Origin: Phycomyces nitens
Taxonomy: Eukaryota; Mucoromycota; Mucoromycetes; Mucorales; Phycomycetaceae
Direction of reading: 5' to 3'
DNA length: 64,000 bases
Assembly (NCBI GenBank): GCA_022702545.1
Contig: JAHRBC010000003.1
Location: 3,658,001-3,722,000, forward strand
Shown: positions 12,523-25,854 of the stretch, in pieces
Layout of the letters: each line of letters starts with the position of its first letter
How positions within the stretch are numbered: the stretch's first letter is position 1
Made by a program: the position numbers and the translations under genes
Notes under the pieces: model-generated
The model's database searches: none
What the model saw: the letters and a program-made list of their open reading frames with translations, nothing else
Told to the model about the DNA's origin: nothing

Positions 12523-14904
12523 AAAAAGACCAAAGAAAACGTACGTGTTATACATCATCGGAGAATTGCTTCACGCGTGTATGTTTACGAATATAATTAG
12601 TCAATGGAAGTGTAACCCAATATTGAGGGCATAGCGTTCGATGTATAGATGGTATTATATGAAATAAGCTAATAAATATCAGAAATCTTTATTTTGGGGA
12701 TAGCTAATCCTCTTTTATTCTTTTAATATTGATTGATCTTGGCCATTATATAATGACCGATACTTTTAGAGGATAGACTACTGGGCTATCATCAATCTCA
12801 TTTGTAGCCCATATTCCAAGAAAAAGAATTAAATTATTCTTGAATCAATGCCTGGGTCCAAGAACAAAAGATCTCGGAGATAAATCACTATCTTAAACCT
12901 CTTGTCAATTACCTGAATAGCCTATGTACATGATTTAAAACTAAAATTAGACTATTAAGAAAGTGAACTGGACTATCTGTCCTTTTGTGTGCCACAATCG
13001 TCAAAGCCTTTGAAAGTAGGAGGAAAAGGAAACGGGAGTTTCCCAAAAGATTGTCAAACAGACAATTTACTTGTACGAAATAGCTCAGGCATTTTCTGTT
13101 TTATTTTTGACTCGAGTTAATTGAAAAGCCACCAAAGAAAAGTCGAAAATGCTTTATAGAATCTCTTGAAATTGTCCAAGAGACTATTGCAAATGTTTTA
13201 ATATATTCTATGAGTATTATGAAACATGGTATTCATCAAGCCATTTTCGTTAAAATATTTTTTCCACCAATTATTATACTTAATACAAGTGTCTTTATTT
13301 AACAATACCAACACAAACAACAGTATATGCCTCTCTCATGTACCTAATATTTTGAAAAATAAGAGGATAAGCACTGAAGATCATGCTTTTAAAAGAGTAA
13401 ATCCAAAGAAGATCACTAGTGCAATAGTTTATGTCTTGCAATGTTTTGAGTATGCCAGTCTTTTAAACATATTATAACAACAAAGTTTTTATTCATAAGA
13501 TATTCATACCTAACTATCTGAAACTACCCTAGAGCTCATAAATATCTCCAGTAGTATAACTACTGCTATCTATTTTCTCATAAAATAATATCTTTACAAA
13601 TGGAATATAATAAAATAATCCCTCCGACTTGACCAATAATAATAATAATAAAACCTCTTTGTAAAATGTTTTTATATCTATTATTCACGAAACGGTCTAT
13701 GGTGGAAGAAAGACGGAAAAAAGAAACTAGAATCGATACATTTGTAATTATACATCAATAATTGATTTCAAACCATATATTATAGGATGAGGCTATAAAC
13801 TATTAGCCACTAAATTTTGTTAATTATCGAAAGATAATCTCGTACGAATGTGCCAAAACGCAAAACCCATGTTTTAAAATCATGGTCTTAGTTTGGTGAT
13901 AGACTACAAGTGTCTTTGATTACTATCGGCAAGAAACTCGAGGCTTCTGTCCATCTTTGTAAGAAAATGACCAAAAAACGATGCTCAAAATATGTCACCG
14001 CAAAATCTATTAAGAGAACTGTCATACAGCCTTGCACAAATGTCAAACTGGTAATTGGAAAGAACAAGGCACCTAATGACCAGAATTTGAACCCTGAAGC
14101 CAAGGACCTAATAAAAGAACTGCTATCAATGTACCCAAAATAGTACAATATTCAAAAACGTGTATATTTTATAATGTAAAAACCAATCCTGGAAAGTACT
14201 CTAAAACCTTTTATAGACTTGTTCAGCCATTCCGAGAAGAAGAAGAAAGCTTAAACGTTATCACTACCACTCATTATAAAGTCCTTTTTATTTCCGGGTA
14301 TATGGCTTTAGATGCGAGCATAACTGACTGTCACGTTTTATAAATCTCAAACATGTAGTGGATAAACTGCTTATCTGGGGCGATATTACAAAATAAGACA
14401 ACGAAAGGCCAAACATCAAGGAAAACTTTACGATTTAAAGGTACCAATGAAAAAGATTGAGTTAGTATTTCAATCATCAAGCAAGACTTTAGTACAAGTC
14501 GAGAAATCTCGAAAAGAATGAAATTTAAAAAGACAACACACACATTCAAACCTTGCCACAAACTGGAATTTTGACAAAAATAATAGTAAATGTCTTTAAT
14601 ATACCCCAATCGAAGACATTGACATTGGAGGAAACTAGCCCAACGGAAAATAAGCAAATTCTCCAATTTACAAATTGGATATCAAAACGGAGTGTACTTT
14701 TATTTTAATGTATTAAGCAAAATATTACAAAGTTTTGATTATGACTAATTGACATCTTTTAACATACTTTATTTTGTAAGTCCAATGACAATTATAAAGG
14801 CCTCTTTACGTTTAATATGATATAGTAAGAGTATTAATTTTTATTAGGTATATACAAATGTTAAATCAAACAAGTAAAAGAATATTTAGAGAATAAAGCT
14901 ATCT

Positions 14905-14990
14905 AAAAGTCTCTGTGAGATTCGAACTCACGGTCTTCCAGCCAAGGGCAGAAAACCACCTGTCAAGTCAACCAAAGTCAACTATAGACC
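14905..14990 (-). pseudogene. tRNA-like sequence, probably a pseudogene
   Basis: On the minus strand a perfect T-arm (GTGAG TTCGAAT CTCAC) is followed by AGAGACT and a T run, like a Pol III terminator. About 80 bases upstream a GTCTC segment could pair with GAGAC as part of an acceptor stem, and an A-box-like TAGTTGACTTTGG lies between. The acceptor stem has only five good pairs, and no anticodon arm folds cleanly. It may be a decayed tRNA or the head of a tRNA-derived SINE. Confidence 0.35.
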
Positions 14991-15099
14991 GAGACGGGAT
15001 GTTCAAAAGAACAACAAAATTCAAAAGACTAGGGCTATTCCTCACTGTTTTAAGCAACAAAGGCTATATTCAGTTACGAGACCCCGCCTCTTTCGTTTC

Positions 15100-15950
15100 A
15101 TCTAAGCGCGATTTTACATTCTCTGGATTAACATTATCAAAGTGTTCTTGGGTATAACTACTAGAGTAGTACAACCAAGAACGATCAATATAGTCTTGTA
15201 GCCCAGGGGGGCTACGGGCAAGAATTGAACATTGTTTCCAGCGCAAGATAATGGCCTAAAGACGTTCAGCCAAAATCCTGACATGCACATCTTCGCAGCA
15301 CCTGGTTCCATTAACCGACCACGAGAGATTGGAGGCTTGAATAAAGTATGACTTTATACACTGTCACAATATTGATTGCCGGACAGCAAGAGATTGGCCA
15401 GATATCGCAACGGCCATGTACCAGACTCAGGGCTGAAATCCCTACTCAGGCTTTGGAATTGAATGTCCCAACTTGAGAAGACAACCATACCCCAGACACA
15501 GAAGTGCCTCTCGCACAGGCTGAGTTGGTTTGGTTGCCAAGAGATAGCTTCGTCACTGAAACGCTCGGATGCCAATCTCAAGGCGACTGAACTGTCTCGA
15601 ATCATTGAACTTCCCCATCTGTTGCCAACGAAAGTTGCATCATTTTGGCCTGTCATGAAGAGTGGTGGTATCTCATTGGCGCCCGATGGCTCCCACCTAT
15701 TCTGCACCTCTTCATGACCGGACGCGACCTAGAGTCCAGTCAGGTTCCAGACTAGAAGACATCAAGACAGGACAGGGTTTCTTGCCGGCCGATTTCAGAC
15801 CAATGCCTGAAAGGTGTTTGGTTTGACAGCTTTGATTTTCATCGCAACCGTCTTTACAAGAGGTTTACTTGATAGCGAGTTATCAAGTCCAAGGCAGGGA
15901 CGTCCTATAGGCAGAACCAGGGAGGAGCATACTATCGAATAAAAGTTTAT
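15100..15950. other. GC-richer island of unknown origin inside the AT-rich stretch
   Basis: This block is visibly richer in G and C than DNA on either side. It is open for 118 codons on the minus strand (15354-15707) and for 84 codons on the plus strand. Neither translation shows a domain I recognise. A tRNA T-loop-like segment sits at about 15205-15230. It could be part of an inserted mobile element or a decayed gene. No terminal repeats or target-site duplication were found by eye. Confidence 0.35.
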
Positions 15951-17433
15951 GAGTTTTGAATTGGGATGTTTTGACTTTTGACATTACTTACATTGACAGA
16001 GTAGTCCAAGTAAAAAAGTGGTTAAAAACAAAGTCCGCATGTCAATATGTTAGTCATTGCAAACCAATGGACAAAAATTATGTAGCATTCAGCTCATTAG
16101 AGCACTACATTACTTACCGGATCAGCGTGTCAAAGTAGAAGGTGAGTGGGAAAAAAAGGCGTCTTGTTTCTTCCCACACCAAAGGTTTACTAATGATTAT
16201 TATTTTTGATTGCTATGATGACGCGAGCCTGGGTTGGCCAATGAAATATCTCGTTATTACTGATATCACGTGTAAGTCTGGGAGCCTTTGACATGCTCCA
16301 ATACAAACCCGTAATAAAGCATGTAAAGGAAAGCAATAAAACAATCAACGTAAAAGCAGTAGTGTAACTTTTGGACAATGCAGTTGTAATATTGTACTCC
16401 GTTACCGAGTTTGAATGACTATTCAATACCAGTCTAAAATGTAACCAAGTTCCATGGTTTTGTACCTTGAGATATACACACCCAGCTGAATAAAGTACAA
16501 ACTCTACAACCGATCTCTGGCTATTCTTTGCAAATACATGGCAAGCTAATGTCTGGATAGTTGTACACAAAACACTCATACATCTCATGCCAAGCAATAG
16601 CCGACCATTATACAACAGAGATTTTAACTAGAAAGACATTTGAATAATTCGAAACAGCTATTTGGCACTATACAAATACTCTTTAGGTAGAATACTAAGA
16701 ACGATAAAAAACACCAGTCTACAACTTAAAGTTTCGGACTGGATAGGCGTCCTATATTCCGAGATCACTGGTTTTACTGGTTTACATTTTCTGGTGACTA
16801 TTTATTTTGATATGTAAGAAATTGGTCGCTCTGGTCATTTCGTATTGTCTGAGTCATTAAGAGAACACCCCTATTTACTATCACCAACTACATTACTGTG
16901 GCTACCCCCATCGTGCCTTATCTCCAACCACCTCACACACCATTGCATATAACTCTCCTCCTTCACAGCAGACCAGCAGTTCATATCGCAGTGTATAGCA
17001 AAGATCCCACAATGGCCCAACATTACAGTATAAAAAAATAATTTAAAATAGAAACACGTGACAAATCCTTTACACTTTTAAGCAGTGAAAAATTGTTACA
17101 GATTTTGCCTTTTACTTAGGCTTTCTAACTCCGTAAACTCCATATAGAACGCCAAAAAAGGGGTTCAATAACAGATTTTCAAAGTCTTGATGACCAATAG
17201 ATAAAACTTGGAAAATAAAAATCAATGAAACCCCCTAATAACTAAATTTGAAAAATAAAATAAAATGAAAAATAAAAAATAACAGTACTCTACTAAGCTC
17301 TCTTTCCCAGTAGATTGGAACCTTTGAGGCCACCAAAGTGTCAGACATTTATGATGGCTGAGTAGGTTTAGAAAAGATATAAAAGAGGACAATATTTCAT
17401 TGAATAAAAAAGCATCTATCTTTCTATCCTCGT

Positions 17434-17740
17434 TTACTGTTCCCAGTGGGGTTGACCAATATTGGCTGTATTATAGCATTGGAAGAACCACCTAGATCTA
17501 AAACGACAAATAAAAATAAAAATTAAAAACAAAACAGTACTGATTTGGTCTGCCATATTGGAATCTTCGTAGCCATCGAAGTCCAAGCTGGGATCTCTGA
17601 CAAAGTCCCAGGTACTGCCCCGACGTACCACTCAGCTGATTAAGAATCAGCAGCTCCACAATTTCCAAGCCCGAGAATCGAACCCCGGACCTGGACCTTG
17701 GAAATCCAACGTCTTAACCAGCTAAGTCATACCCCAGTAT
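17434..17740 (-). mobile_element. Copia-like RNase H and tRNA-like scraps
   Basis: The minus strand carries two overlapping hints. First, TGACTTAGCTGGTTAAGACG followed at tRNA-like spacing by GGGGTTCGATTCTCGGG looks like Pol III A and B boxes, but the T-arm has a mismatch and no acceptor stem closes. A neighbouring CTGATTCTTAATCAG looks like a tRNA-Lys(CTT) anticodon arm out of order. Second, the translation DPSLDFDGYEDSNMADQ recalls the 'DLxGYSDSDWAGD' strand of Ty1/copia RNase H. Both are weak and possibly alternative readings of the same DNA. The call is a degraded retroelement or SINE-like insertion. Confidence 0.25.
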
Positions 17741-19697
17741 ATTACACGGTATAGAAAATTAAGAAATACGTGCAACGCTTTGCTTGCCTTTTATGGTAAT
17801 AGGATCTTTATAGTGTCTATGTACTTTCTACACTCAAAATAATATGCCCGCCACTCAAGATACTAGATTCTTTACATTTGTAGCTAATTACTAAATCTCA
17901 TGCTAATCCAATCACATCCTTCTCTTTTTCTGCCTTTGATGTCTTTGTATTTTAAATATATCAACAAAAGTCTTTGGATGTGATGTAGTAGAATCCCATT
18001 GAGATTACTTTTATATGCACAATCTACCGAATCAACATCCTGCAATCAACAAACGCACAACAAACCTTGGGCTTCCAGTAACAAAAAGAAAATACCAGAA
18101 TATTTCTCAGATTAGTCTTCACATACATAAAGGAAGCAATAGCCTCGCAACTATTTGTCACTCTTTTCTTTTTTCCATAAAACCTATTTGCAACATCAAA
18201 TCCAATATCGGCTTAGTTGATGTTCACTCGAATAAAAAAGATATTATTGAAAAGTGCATTCAATATCCAAAGAAATTCAACTAGATAGATAAAACAAACC
18301 TTTCATTTAATATACAGGGCTATTAAATCATTCTGTTGATTCCTTACAATACTTTGAGGATATATTTCCATCTTTCATTTTTTACTTTCATACGATATAA
18401 ACCTCCAATGTCAAAAAGATGTAAAGACGGACTTGGGATGCTCTTGACTGGCCATCAAAAAGACATGGCTTGTGTCCAATCGAGAACAATGGGTATATAT
18501 TTTATAATGTGCATTAGGGGAATTCCAACATAGAACACTAAAACAGTCAAAAGAGGCTCTAGTCAAATAGTCGACAAGTACAAGATATTATGTGAGGAAT
18601 ATAGCTTTTTTTTTCATGGATAATACAATAGCTTTAGAAAAGTATAGAAGTGGGTATTTCATATTAAACAAATGTCTTGATTTTATTATATAGACTATAC
18701 AAGATGTACTTTATGGTTGTAGACTACTAGATTTATTGTTTGTATATATTAATAAGAGGATCAATGTAAAGACATATCTTTCATTTGCACCTCTTGACGG
18801 AGCTTACAATATCTCGATAGTTTTATCATAGCCACATATTATCACTTATTTAAAAGCAGTTGAATATATAAATGTCCAGGTAAATACACATTTATTATTA
18901 TTATTATTATTGGTTTTCTAGAGCCGGCACACTTTGCGTAATGTCTTTGTTCTGTAACATATTTTGGTGTAATCCATTATAGTCCCTCTTGAAAATAACT
19001 CTTTGCTTCCACTTTATATCTCACAAGAATATTGCCTCGTTATTTTCAATGTGGTCCAAATAAAAGGCTCACAAGTTGAATACCTGGTTTTATGTATCAA
19101 ATTTATGAATATGCTAGATATCTATTGCAAAGAAACAAGTTGGGAATGCAAAACTTAAAATACACGGCGTTAAAATATAGACCGACAGAAAAAAAAAAGG
19201 TGACAATGCTCTGATTTCACGATTGAGAATGTTTCTACTTTACTTTTTTTTTAAAAAATCTTTCCAGAGTTTTCTTTAGTGATCTGGCAAATCTTTATAT
19301 TGTATAATAAAAACTAGAAATATATTACCAATATAACAAGCCAAGAAAGATATTAAAGTCCAAAACTGTATCATTTAATCTCTATTCTATAGTGGAATTA
19401 ATGAACTACAGAGTAGATAATGTTACTTTTACAGCCTTACAACCGAGGTTTTAAAGTATTGTTGTTATTTTTTGTAAATTATATGAGAATAACAAATGTC
19501 AAAATCATTTGTAAACATGTAATAAGTCCAACGTTTTATGGTTTTAACTACAATATTGAATGCCGTTTTGTGGAGGCACTGTCTGGCAAGCCAAGTTAAA
19601 AGTGTTACTGCGTTGTGACTGGCATACATTCTCTCTTTTTATTATAAAGAAGCCTGAAAGAGCCTTATGAATTTGTCTTACTCTTCTTCCACAAAAA

Positions 19698-22600
19698 ATG
19701 TTAAGAATTTCCCGACAGAAAGTCTCTTGTCCAACAGCCTTTCGGAGACCTTGTTCGTTTCCTGCTCGCCGAGCGACTACACTGTCATCCAGCGTAACCA
19801 GAAATCGTGTATATGGAAATGTCAGTCGAGTAGGAGTATCTACAGTCTTGCGACAATTTCCCGAAGCTGCCATCTATAGTCTTGCCAAAAGGTTCTATGC
19901 TGGTATGTAGCAAAGATATACTGTAGTACCGCAATACGACCTTGCCTCGTAATATATTGCTGATAATCAGAATACATTGGTCAATTGAATTAAACACAGG
20001 AGGAACACCTGGAGGAATGCGGATGAACCCAGCCCAAGAACAAGAACAGCAATCGGCTCTAGAGCTCTATGTAAGTAAACCGCTTTAAATGCGTATATTG
20101 TCTCGGCTTATTAATGCATATCTGTCTTACAGGGCCTTGATCTGACCGCCCTGGCAGAAACGGGCAAGCTGGGTAAGTCAAGATATTCTGGATAGTTCTG
20201 AAGCGGACTTTTACAAATGTCTGTGTCGGCATTTGTCTGAGTGAGACTAACCAGTAGATGTTTTAATTTATCTGTAGACCCTGTTATTGGCAGAGACGAA
20301 GAAATCAGACGAACTCTTGAAGGTAAGGAAACAAGCTTGAAGTATAGACCCAACTAACCGAACATTTTAGTGTAAGATAAACCTCTTGGCTTATAACTCT
20401 TACTTACCCTGATATCAGGCTGGCACGACGAACAAAGAACAATCCGGTGCTGATTGGTGAAGCAGGGTAAGCCAAGTCTAAAGGTCCAAAAGTAACCAAT
20501 TAAGTAACCTTTTGATAGTGTTGGCAAGACTGCTATTGCAGAGGTAGGGTTTTCTATCCATTGTTTCGACCACTTTACTGACCTTCTCTGATGATAGGGT
20601 CTTGCCCAACGTATTGTAGCAAACGAAGTTCCTGAATCTATCCAGGGAAGACGTGTCATTACTCTTGACCTTGGTGTAAGTGTTTATCTATGCTTGACTG
20701 TGCATGTGTCTGATTGAAATGCTTTCTATCTATGTAGAGCCTTGTGGCTGGAGCCAAGTATCGGTAAGTGTATCATATCTTTGAAAGGATGGATTGTTGA
20801 CACAAGAAAACATTAGCGGAGAATTCGAAGATCGTCTCAAGGCCGTTCTTAAAGAAGTGACTGAAGCAAATGGAAAGATTATTCTTTTCATTGACGAGAT
20901 TCACAACTTGCTTGGTCTTGGAAAATCAGAGGGTACGATGGATGCCGGTAACCTGCTCAAGCCAGCACTTGCCAGAGGCCAATTGCGGTGCGTGGGTGCG
21001 ACTACCATCGATGAGTATAGAAAATACATTATGAAGGATCCAGCATTGGCAAGACGTTTCCAACAAGTTCTTGTGGAGGAGCCAACGGTTCAGGATACAA
21101 TTTCAATTCTAAGAGGTCTCAAGGAGCGCTATGAGATCCACCATGGTGTAAGAATTTCTGATTCCGCTCTGGTGTCTGCTGCCATCAACTCTCATCGGTA
21201 TATTACTGAACGGTTCCTACCCGATAAAGCCATTGATCTTGTGGACGAAGCATGCTCCAAGCTAAGACTCCAGCAAGAGAGCAAGCCCGAAGTTCTTGAG
21301 AACCTTGATCGTCAGATTATGACTACTCAGATCGAACTCGAATCTCTCCGAAAGGAATCTGATGCAGCATCCATAGAGCGAAGAAATAAGCTTCAATCCG
21401 AACTGGAAGAAAAGCAGAAAGAGAGCCAGAGATTGTCGTCCATCTGGAACGAAGAGCGTCAAAAGCTGGAAGGTATCCAGAAGATCAAGGAAGATCTTGA
21501 GAAAGCCCGTGTAGAGCTTGACTTGGCTCAAAGATCGGGCAACTTCCAGAAAGCTTCAGAGTTACGTTATGGTACGATTCCCACTCTTGAAAAGAAGCTT
21601 CCAAAAGAGAATCTCGATGAAGACAATCCGGATACATTTATCCACGAGAGAGTTACGGCTGATGACATTGCCCGCGTTGTGGCTCGCATGACAGGCATTC
21701 CTGTCCGGAATCTGATGAAGGGCGAGAGAGAGAAACTCTTGCACATGGAAGATGTGTTGGAAGAGCGTGTTGTTGGTCAAAGCGAAGCCATATCCGCTGT
21801 ATCAGATGCCGTACGACTCAGTAGAGCAGGTCTTCAGAACCCTTCGAGACCAATTGCCTCTTTCATGTTCCTTGGCCCAACTGGTGTCGGAAAGACCGAA
21901 CTTTGCAAGACTATTGCTGAATTCTTGTTCGATACAGAGAATGCTATTGTGCGAATTGATATGTCAGAATACATGGAGAAGTTTTCTGTTAGTCGCCTGA
22001 TTGGCTCTCCTCCTGGTTATGTGGGCCACGAGGAAGGTGGTGAGCTTACAGAGGCTGTAAGAAGACGTCCATATGCGGTTGTGCTGCTTGATGAGATGGA
22101 AAAGGCTCACAGAGATGGTATGATTTTAGACTCCAAATATCACAACTGATACTAACATGTGGTTTACCAGTGTCAAATATCCTACTTCAAGTCTTGGATG
22201 ATGGTATTCTTACCGACAGTAAGTATAGTACTATAAGGAGTGTACTACTGCTAATAACACTCTATAGGCAAGGGACAAAAGATTGATTTCAAGAATACGA
22301 TTATTATCATGACATCTAATTTGGGTGCCGAGGCCTTGGTAAGCGATGCATCCACTGACACCACTGTCAGTACAAGGGCAAGAAGTAGTGTTATGGATGC
22401 TGTGCGTCATAATTTTGCTCCCGAATTTATTAACCGTATCGATGAAATGGTAAGGATGCTTGAATATGAAGATTGCTTGAGACTAAACACTTTGTCAAAA
22501 CAAAGGTCATCTTTAACCGACTCACCAAACCAGCCCTTCGAGACATTGTGGATGTCAGACTAAAGGAAGTAGAAGAGCGTACCAAGGATCGAAACATCAA

Positions 22601-22901
22601 GTTGGATGTGGATATGGCAGCACGAGATTGGTTAGGTGACCATGGCTATGATCCTGCATATGGTGCTCGTCCTTTGAACCGTTTGATTCAAAAGTCTCTT
22701 CTCAACCCACTTGCACATCTTCTTATTGATGGTGGTGTGCGTACTGGCGAGACAGCAAAGGTGACAGTGAGCCAGACTGAGTCGGGTGAGCCTCAATTGG
22801 ATGTTCAGCGTAACCACCCTCCTGGAGAACTGAATCAAAACGAGGAAAAGAACCTAAAAGACAAGCTAGCACCTGTAGGCGATGAAGAGTACGATGAATA
22901 A
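19698..22901 (+). CDS. HSP78: Mitochondrial ClpB-type disaggregase Hsp78
   Basis: AAA+ chaperone that pulls aggregated proteins apart in the mitochondrial matrix together with mtHsp70. About 821 residues (yeast Hsp78 has 811); like Hsp78 it lacks the ClpB N-domain. An Arg/Ser-rich presequence without acidic residues precedes '[18 protein letters not shown]'. NBD1: Walker A GEAGVGKT, pore loop 'GAKYRGEFEDR', Walker B '[11 protein letters not shown]'. A coiled M domain follows. NBD2: Walker [10 protein letters not shown], pore loop '[13 protein letters not shown]', Walker B '[11 protein letters not shown]'. Exons: 19698-19902, 20000-20070, 20133-20172, 20278-20322, 20371 (one base), 20419-20466, 20519-20543, 20598-20675, 20738-20763, 20817-22117, 22171-22218, 22268-22449, 22506-22901. 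The 5' half is split into very small exons; the rest is mostly one large exon. The single-base exon is required to give the universal '[11 protein letters not shown]' sequence. Confidence 0.95.
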
Positions 22902-24053
22902 TGGGATAAGAGCGTGTTTATTTTGCTCCTGATAAATTAGAGTGTGCTCATTAAATACAATTTCTTAACCAAAAAAGAAGAGGTTATAACTGGCCTGTAA
23001 AGAAGTGGTTGGTCTATTGACAAAAGGTATATTAAGCTTGTTTTTAATCCTGAGCAATTTCGAGGGCCTAATAGATCTTGGTGATTTGCTTTATCAAGGT
23101 TCATCGAGCCTTGATTTTCCTTTGTATGCTTCTTAATTTTATTGTTAGAAGGACCATTGCTTGTGCATGCATGTTATTCAGGGATAGTTGTTTGTAAAGT
23201 GTCACTAGAAATGTAAAGTGAATCCTTGTGTATCAGTTAACCCAAAAAAACAACGGCGTATTCCAGGGTTTGTTTCATCCGTGCTGGTTGCCAAGACATT
23301 CAGAACATGGACAGCTTGGAAGAGGGTCTAGCAAGATGATTTATTTTACTCTATTACAATTTGCCTTGCTTTCACCTTGGCATCTAAGAATAGGTACAAG
23401 GAGTGCGTTGGTTGCTCTTGAACAATAGTAGATTTGATTCCTTTTAGTTCTTACAACTCTAGATTGTCTGATATTGTATCCAATGACAGTACTGGATCAT
23501 GTCATCAAATTTCGGTCTTTGGGTGGTTTGAGTGGACCATATATACTTTTGACGCGTCGAGTTTATAGATGCAAAACGGCCCAGTCGGTACCTGGGATCC
23601 ATGCACGTGAGCCAGATGCATAGACTAGGTGGTTTAGCAATGTAGACTGGAAGGTCTTGAAGAGGTACCTCTAGGGTCTTGTATTAATGTAAAATTTATC
23701 CGTGGCGGCTGATTAATAATGAAATAACAGGGTATAATTGGTTATGTAAGCTATTTGTAATAGCTATCAAAGCAATCTTGGGCTCTACACCTTGCTCTAT
23801 ACCCCCATTAAAGCTCGAGTGTTACAAAGTGTCTTCATGGTGATGCATTGCTGACAGTACCAGAAGCAAATTCACAGTCATACATATTAAAACGTGCTCT
23901 GTTTTAGGGCCAACCACTGGGTTCCGGTCCGGACAGCATTGTACACTCTAAAACAAGATCGTCACATACAAAGTTACACGGATTGAAGGCACTAATTCAC
24001 CTTTTTCCCCTTCTCTTTCCGCTTTTTCACGACTCTATTCAAAACTAACAAAG
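22902..24053. other. Intergenic spacer without recognised feature
   Basis: About 1.15 kb between the Hsp78 stop and the epimerase start. It has AT-rich 3' flanking sequence and a pyrimidine-rich segment just before 24054 (CTTTTTCCCCTTCTCTTTCC). One 66-codon ORF at 23228 has no recognisable content. Nothing else is seen. Confidence 0.5.
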
Positions 24054-25273
<1,220 letters not shown>

Positions 25274-25854
25274 AGTCTGGGTAATAAAACATCTCTTGTG
25301 GCAAACTCGCAGTTAAACATATGTGTTACTTGAAAAAGGGGGGGTTTGATATCTGTGAGAAAGTGGGTAATGAGAAGACCTTGACCCCTTCATTTGTACG
25401 TTTAATTCTTTTGGGTCTCGCATGAGCCACTTTGGACAGGTTGAAATGACTTGGGGGTTTATGATATTATTATAATTATTAAAGGCGCCTTTGGCTTTAT
25501 TGCGGCGCCTCTAATGACATCACTTACAAGACACATCATTGTCTTTAAAGAAGTATATATATTTTGTAATAAAAACTGGTTTTTAATCAGCCAATTAATC
25601 ATACTCGCCTGACCAGACAAAGGAAAAGCAGTAGGTAAGCAATTTGAGCCACAAATACAGCCATATAATGCCATGAGGAAAGTGGGGGGGGCTAATTTCT
25701 CGGACACAAGTATTTTGTCTGCTTAAAAAAGCAAAATATTGTCCTGTGTGGAATACGTTGATTGGGTGCTTTGAACCCGCGCCTGCATCGCAAAACAACA
25801 AAATATCGACCATCCCTCTACTCCTTCTACCTTTTTCTTCTAAACTTTTCCACA
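25274..25854. other. Intergenic spacer before the SURF4 gene
   Basis: About 580 bases. It contains a small inverted GGCGCC/GGCGCC pair near 25484-25508, poly-G runs at 25338 and 25685, and a CT-rich leader (CTACTCCTTCTACC, TTTTTCTTCT) directly before the start codon. No gene is seen. Confidence 0.5.

Larger units (their letters stand above)
10733..19697. other. About 9 kb AT-rich gene-poor stretch
   Basis: I find no ORF chain with recognisable domains, and the short ORFs here show no codon bias like that of neighbouring genes. Contents noted separately: a (GT)n tract near 10980-11004, a transposase-like scrap near 11512-11742, a GGATCA repeat at 12500-12522, tRNA-like and copia-like scraps, and a more GC-rich block at 15.1-15.95 kb. 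Long A/T tracts and TA-rich segments dominate the rest. This is by far the longest gene-free stretch in the window and probably consists of decayed mobile elements. A lineage-specific gene or long non-coding RNA cannot be excluded. Confidence 0.6.

Noticed and set aside
12227..12634. 135-codon plus-strand ORF with a Ser-Gly repeat
   Set aside because: The repeat comes from a GGATCA microsatellite, the rest is AT-rich with no domain, and no introns or start context support a gene.
13888..14148. Overlapping ORFs on both strands (77 and 86 codons)
   Set aside because: The two strands are open over the same AT-rich DNA and neither product is recognisable. Likely chance.
14331..14666. 111-codon minus-strand ORF in the gene-poor stretch
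   Set aside because: Phe/Leu/Ile-rich translation typical of AT-rich noise. No conserved motif and no neighbouring exons.
17640..17735. Functional tRNA gene on the minus strand
   Set aside because: A and B box-like sequences exist, but the acceptor stem does not close and the T-stem has a G-G mismatch, so it was called a remnant instead.
20323..20418. Single ordinary intron between HSP78 exons 4 and 6
   Set aside because: It leaves the frame shifted by one base at a position where the protein is nearly invariant, so the one-base exon was preferred.
23228..23428. 66-codon ORF downstream of HSP78
   Set aside because: No recognised motif, no splice partners, low-complexity flanks.
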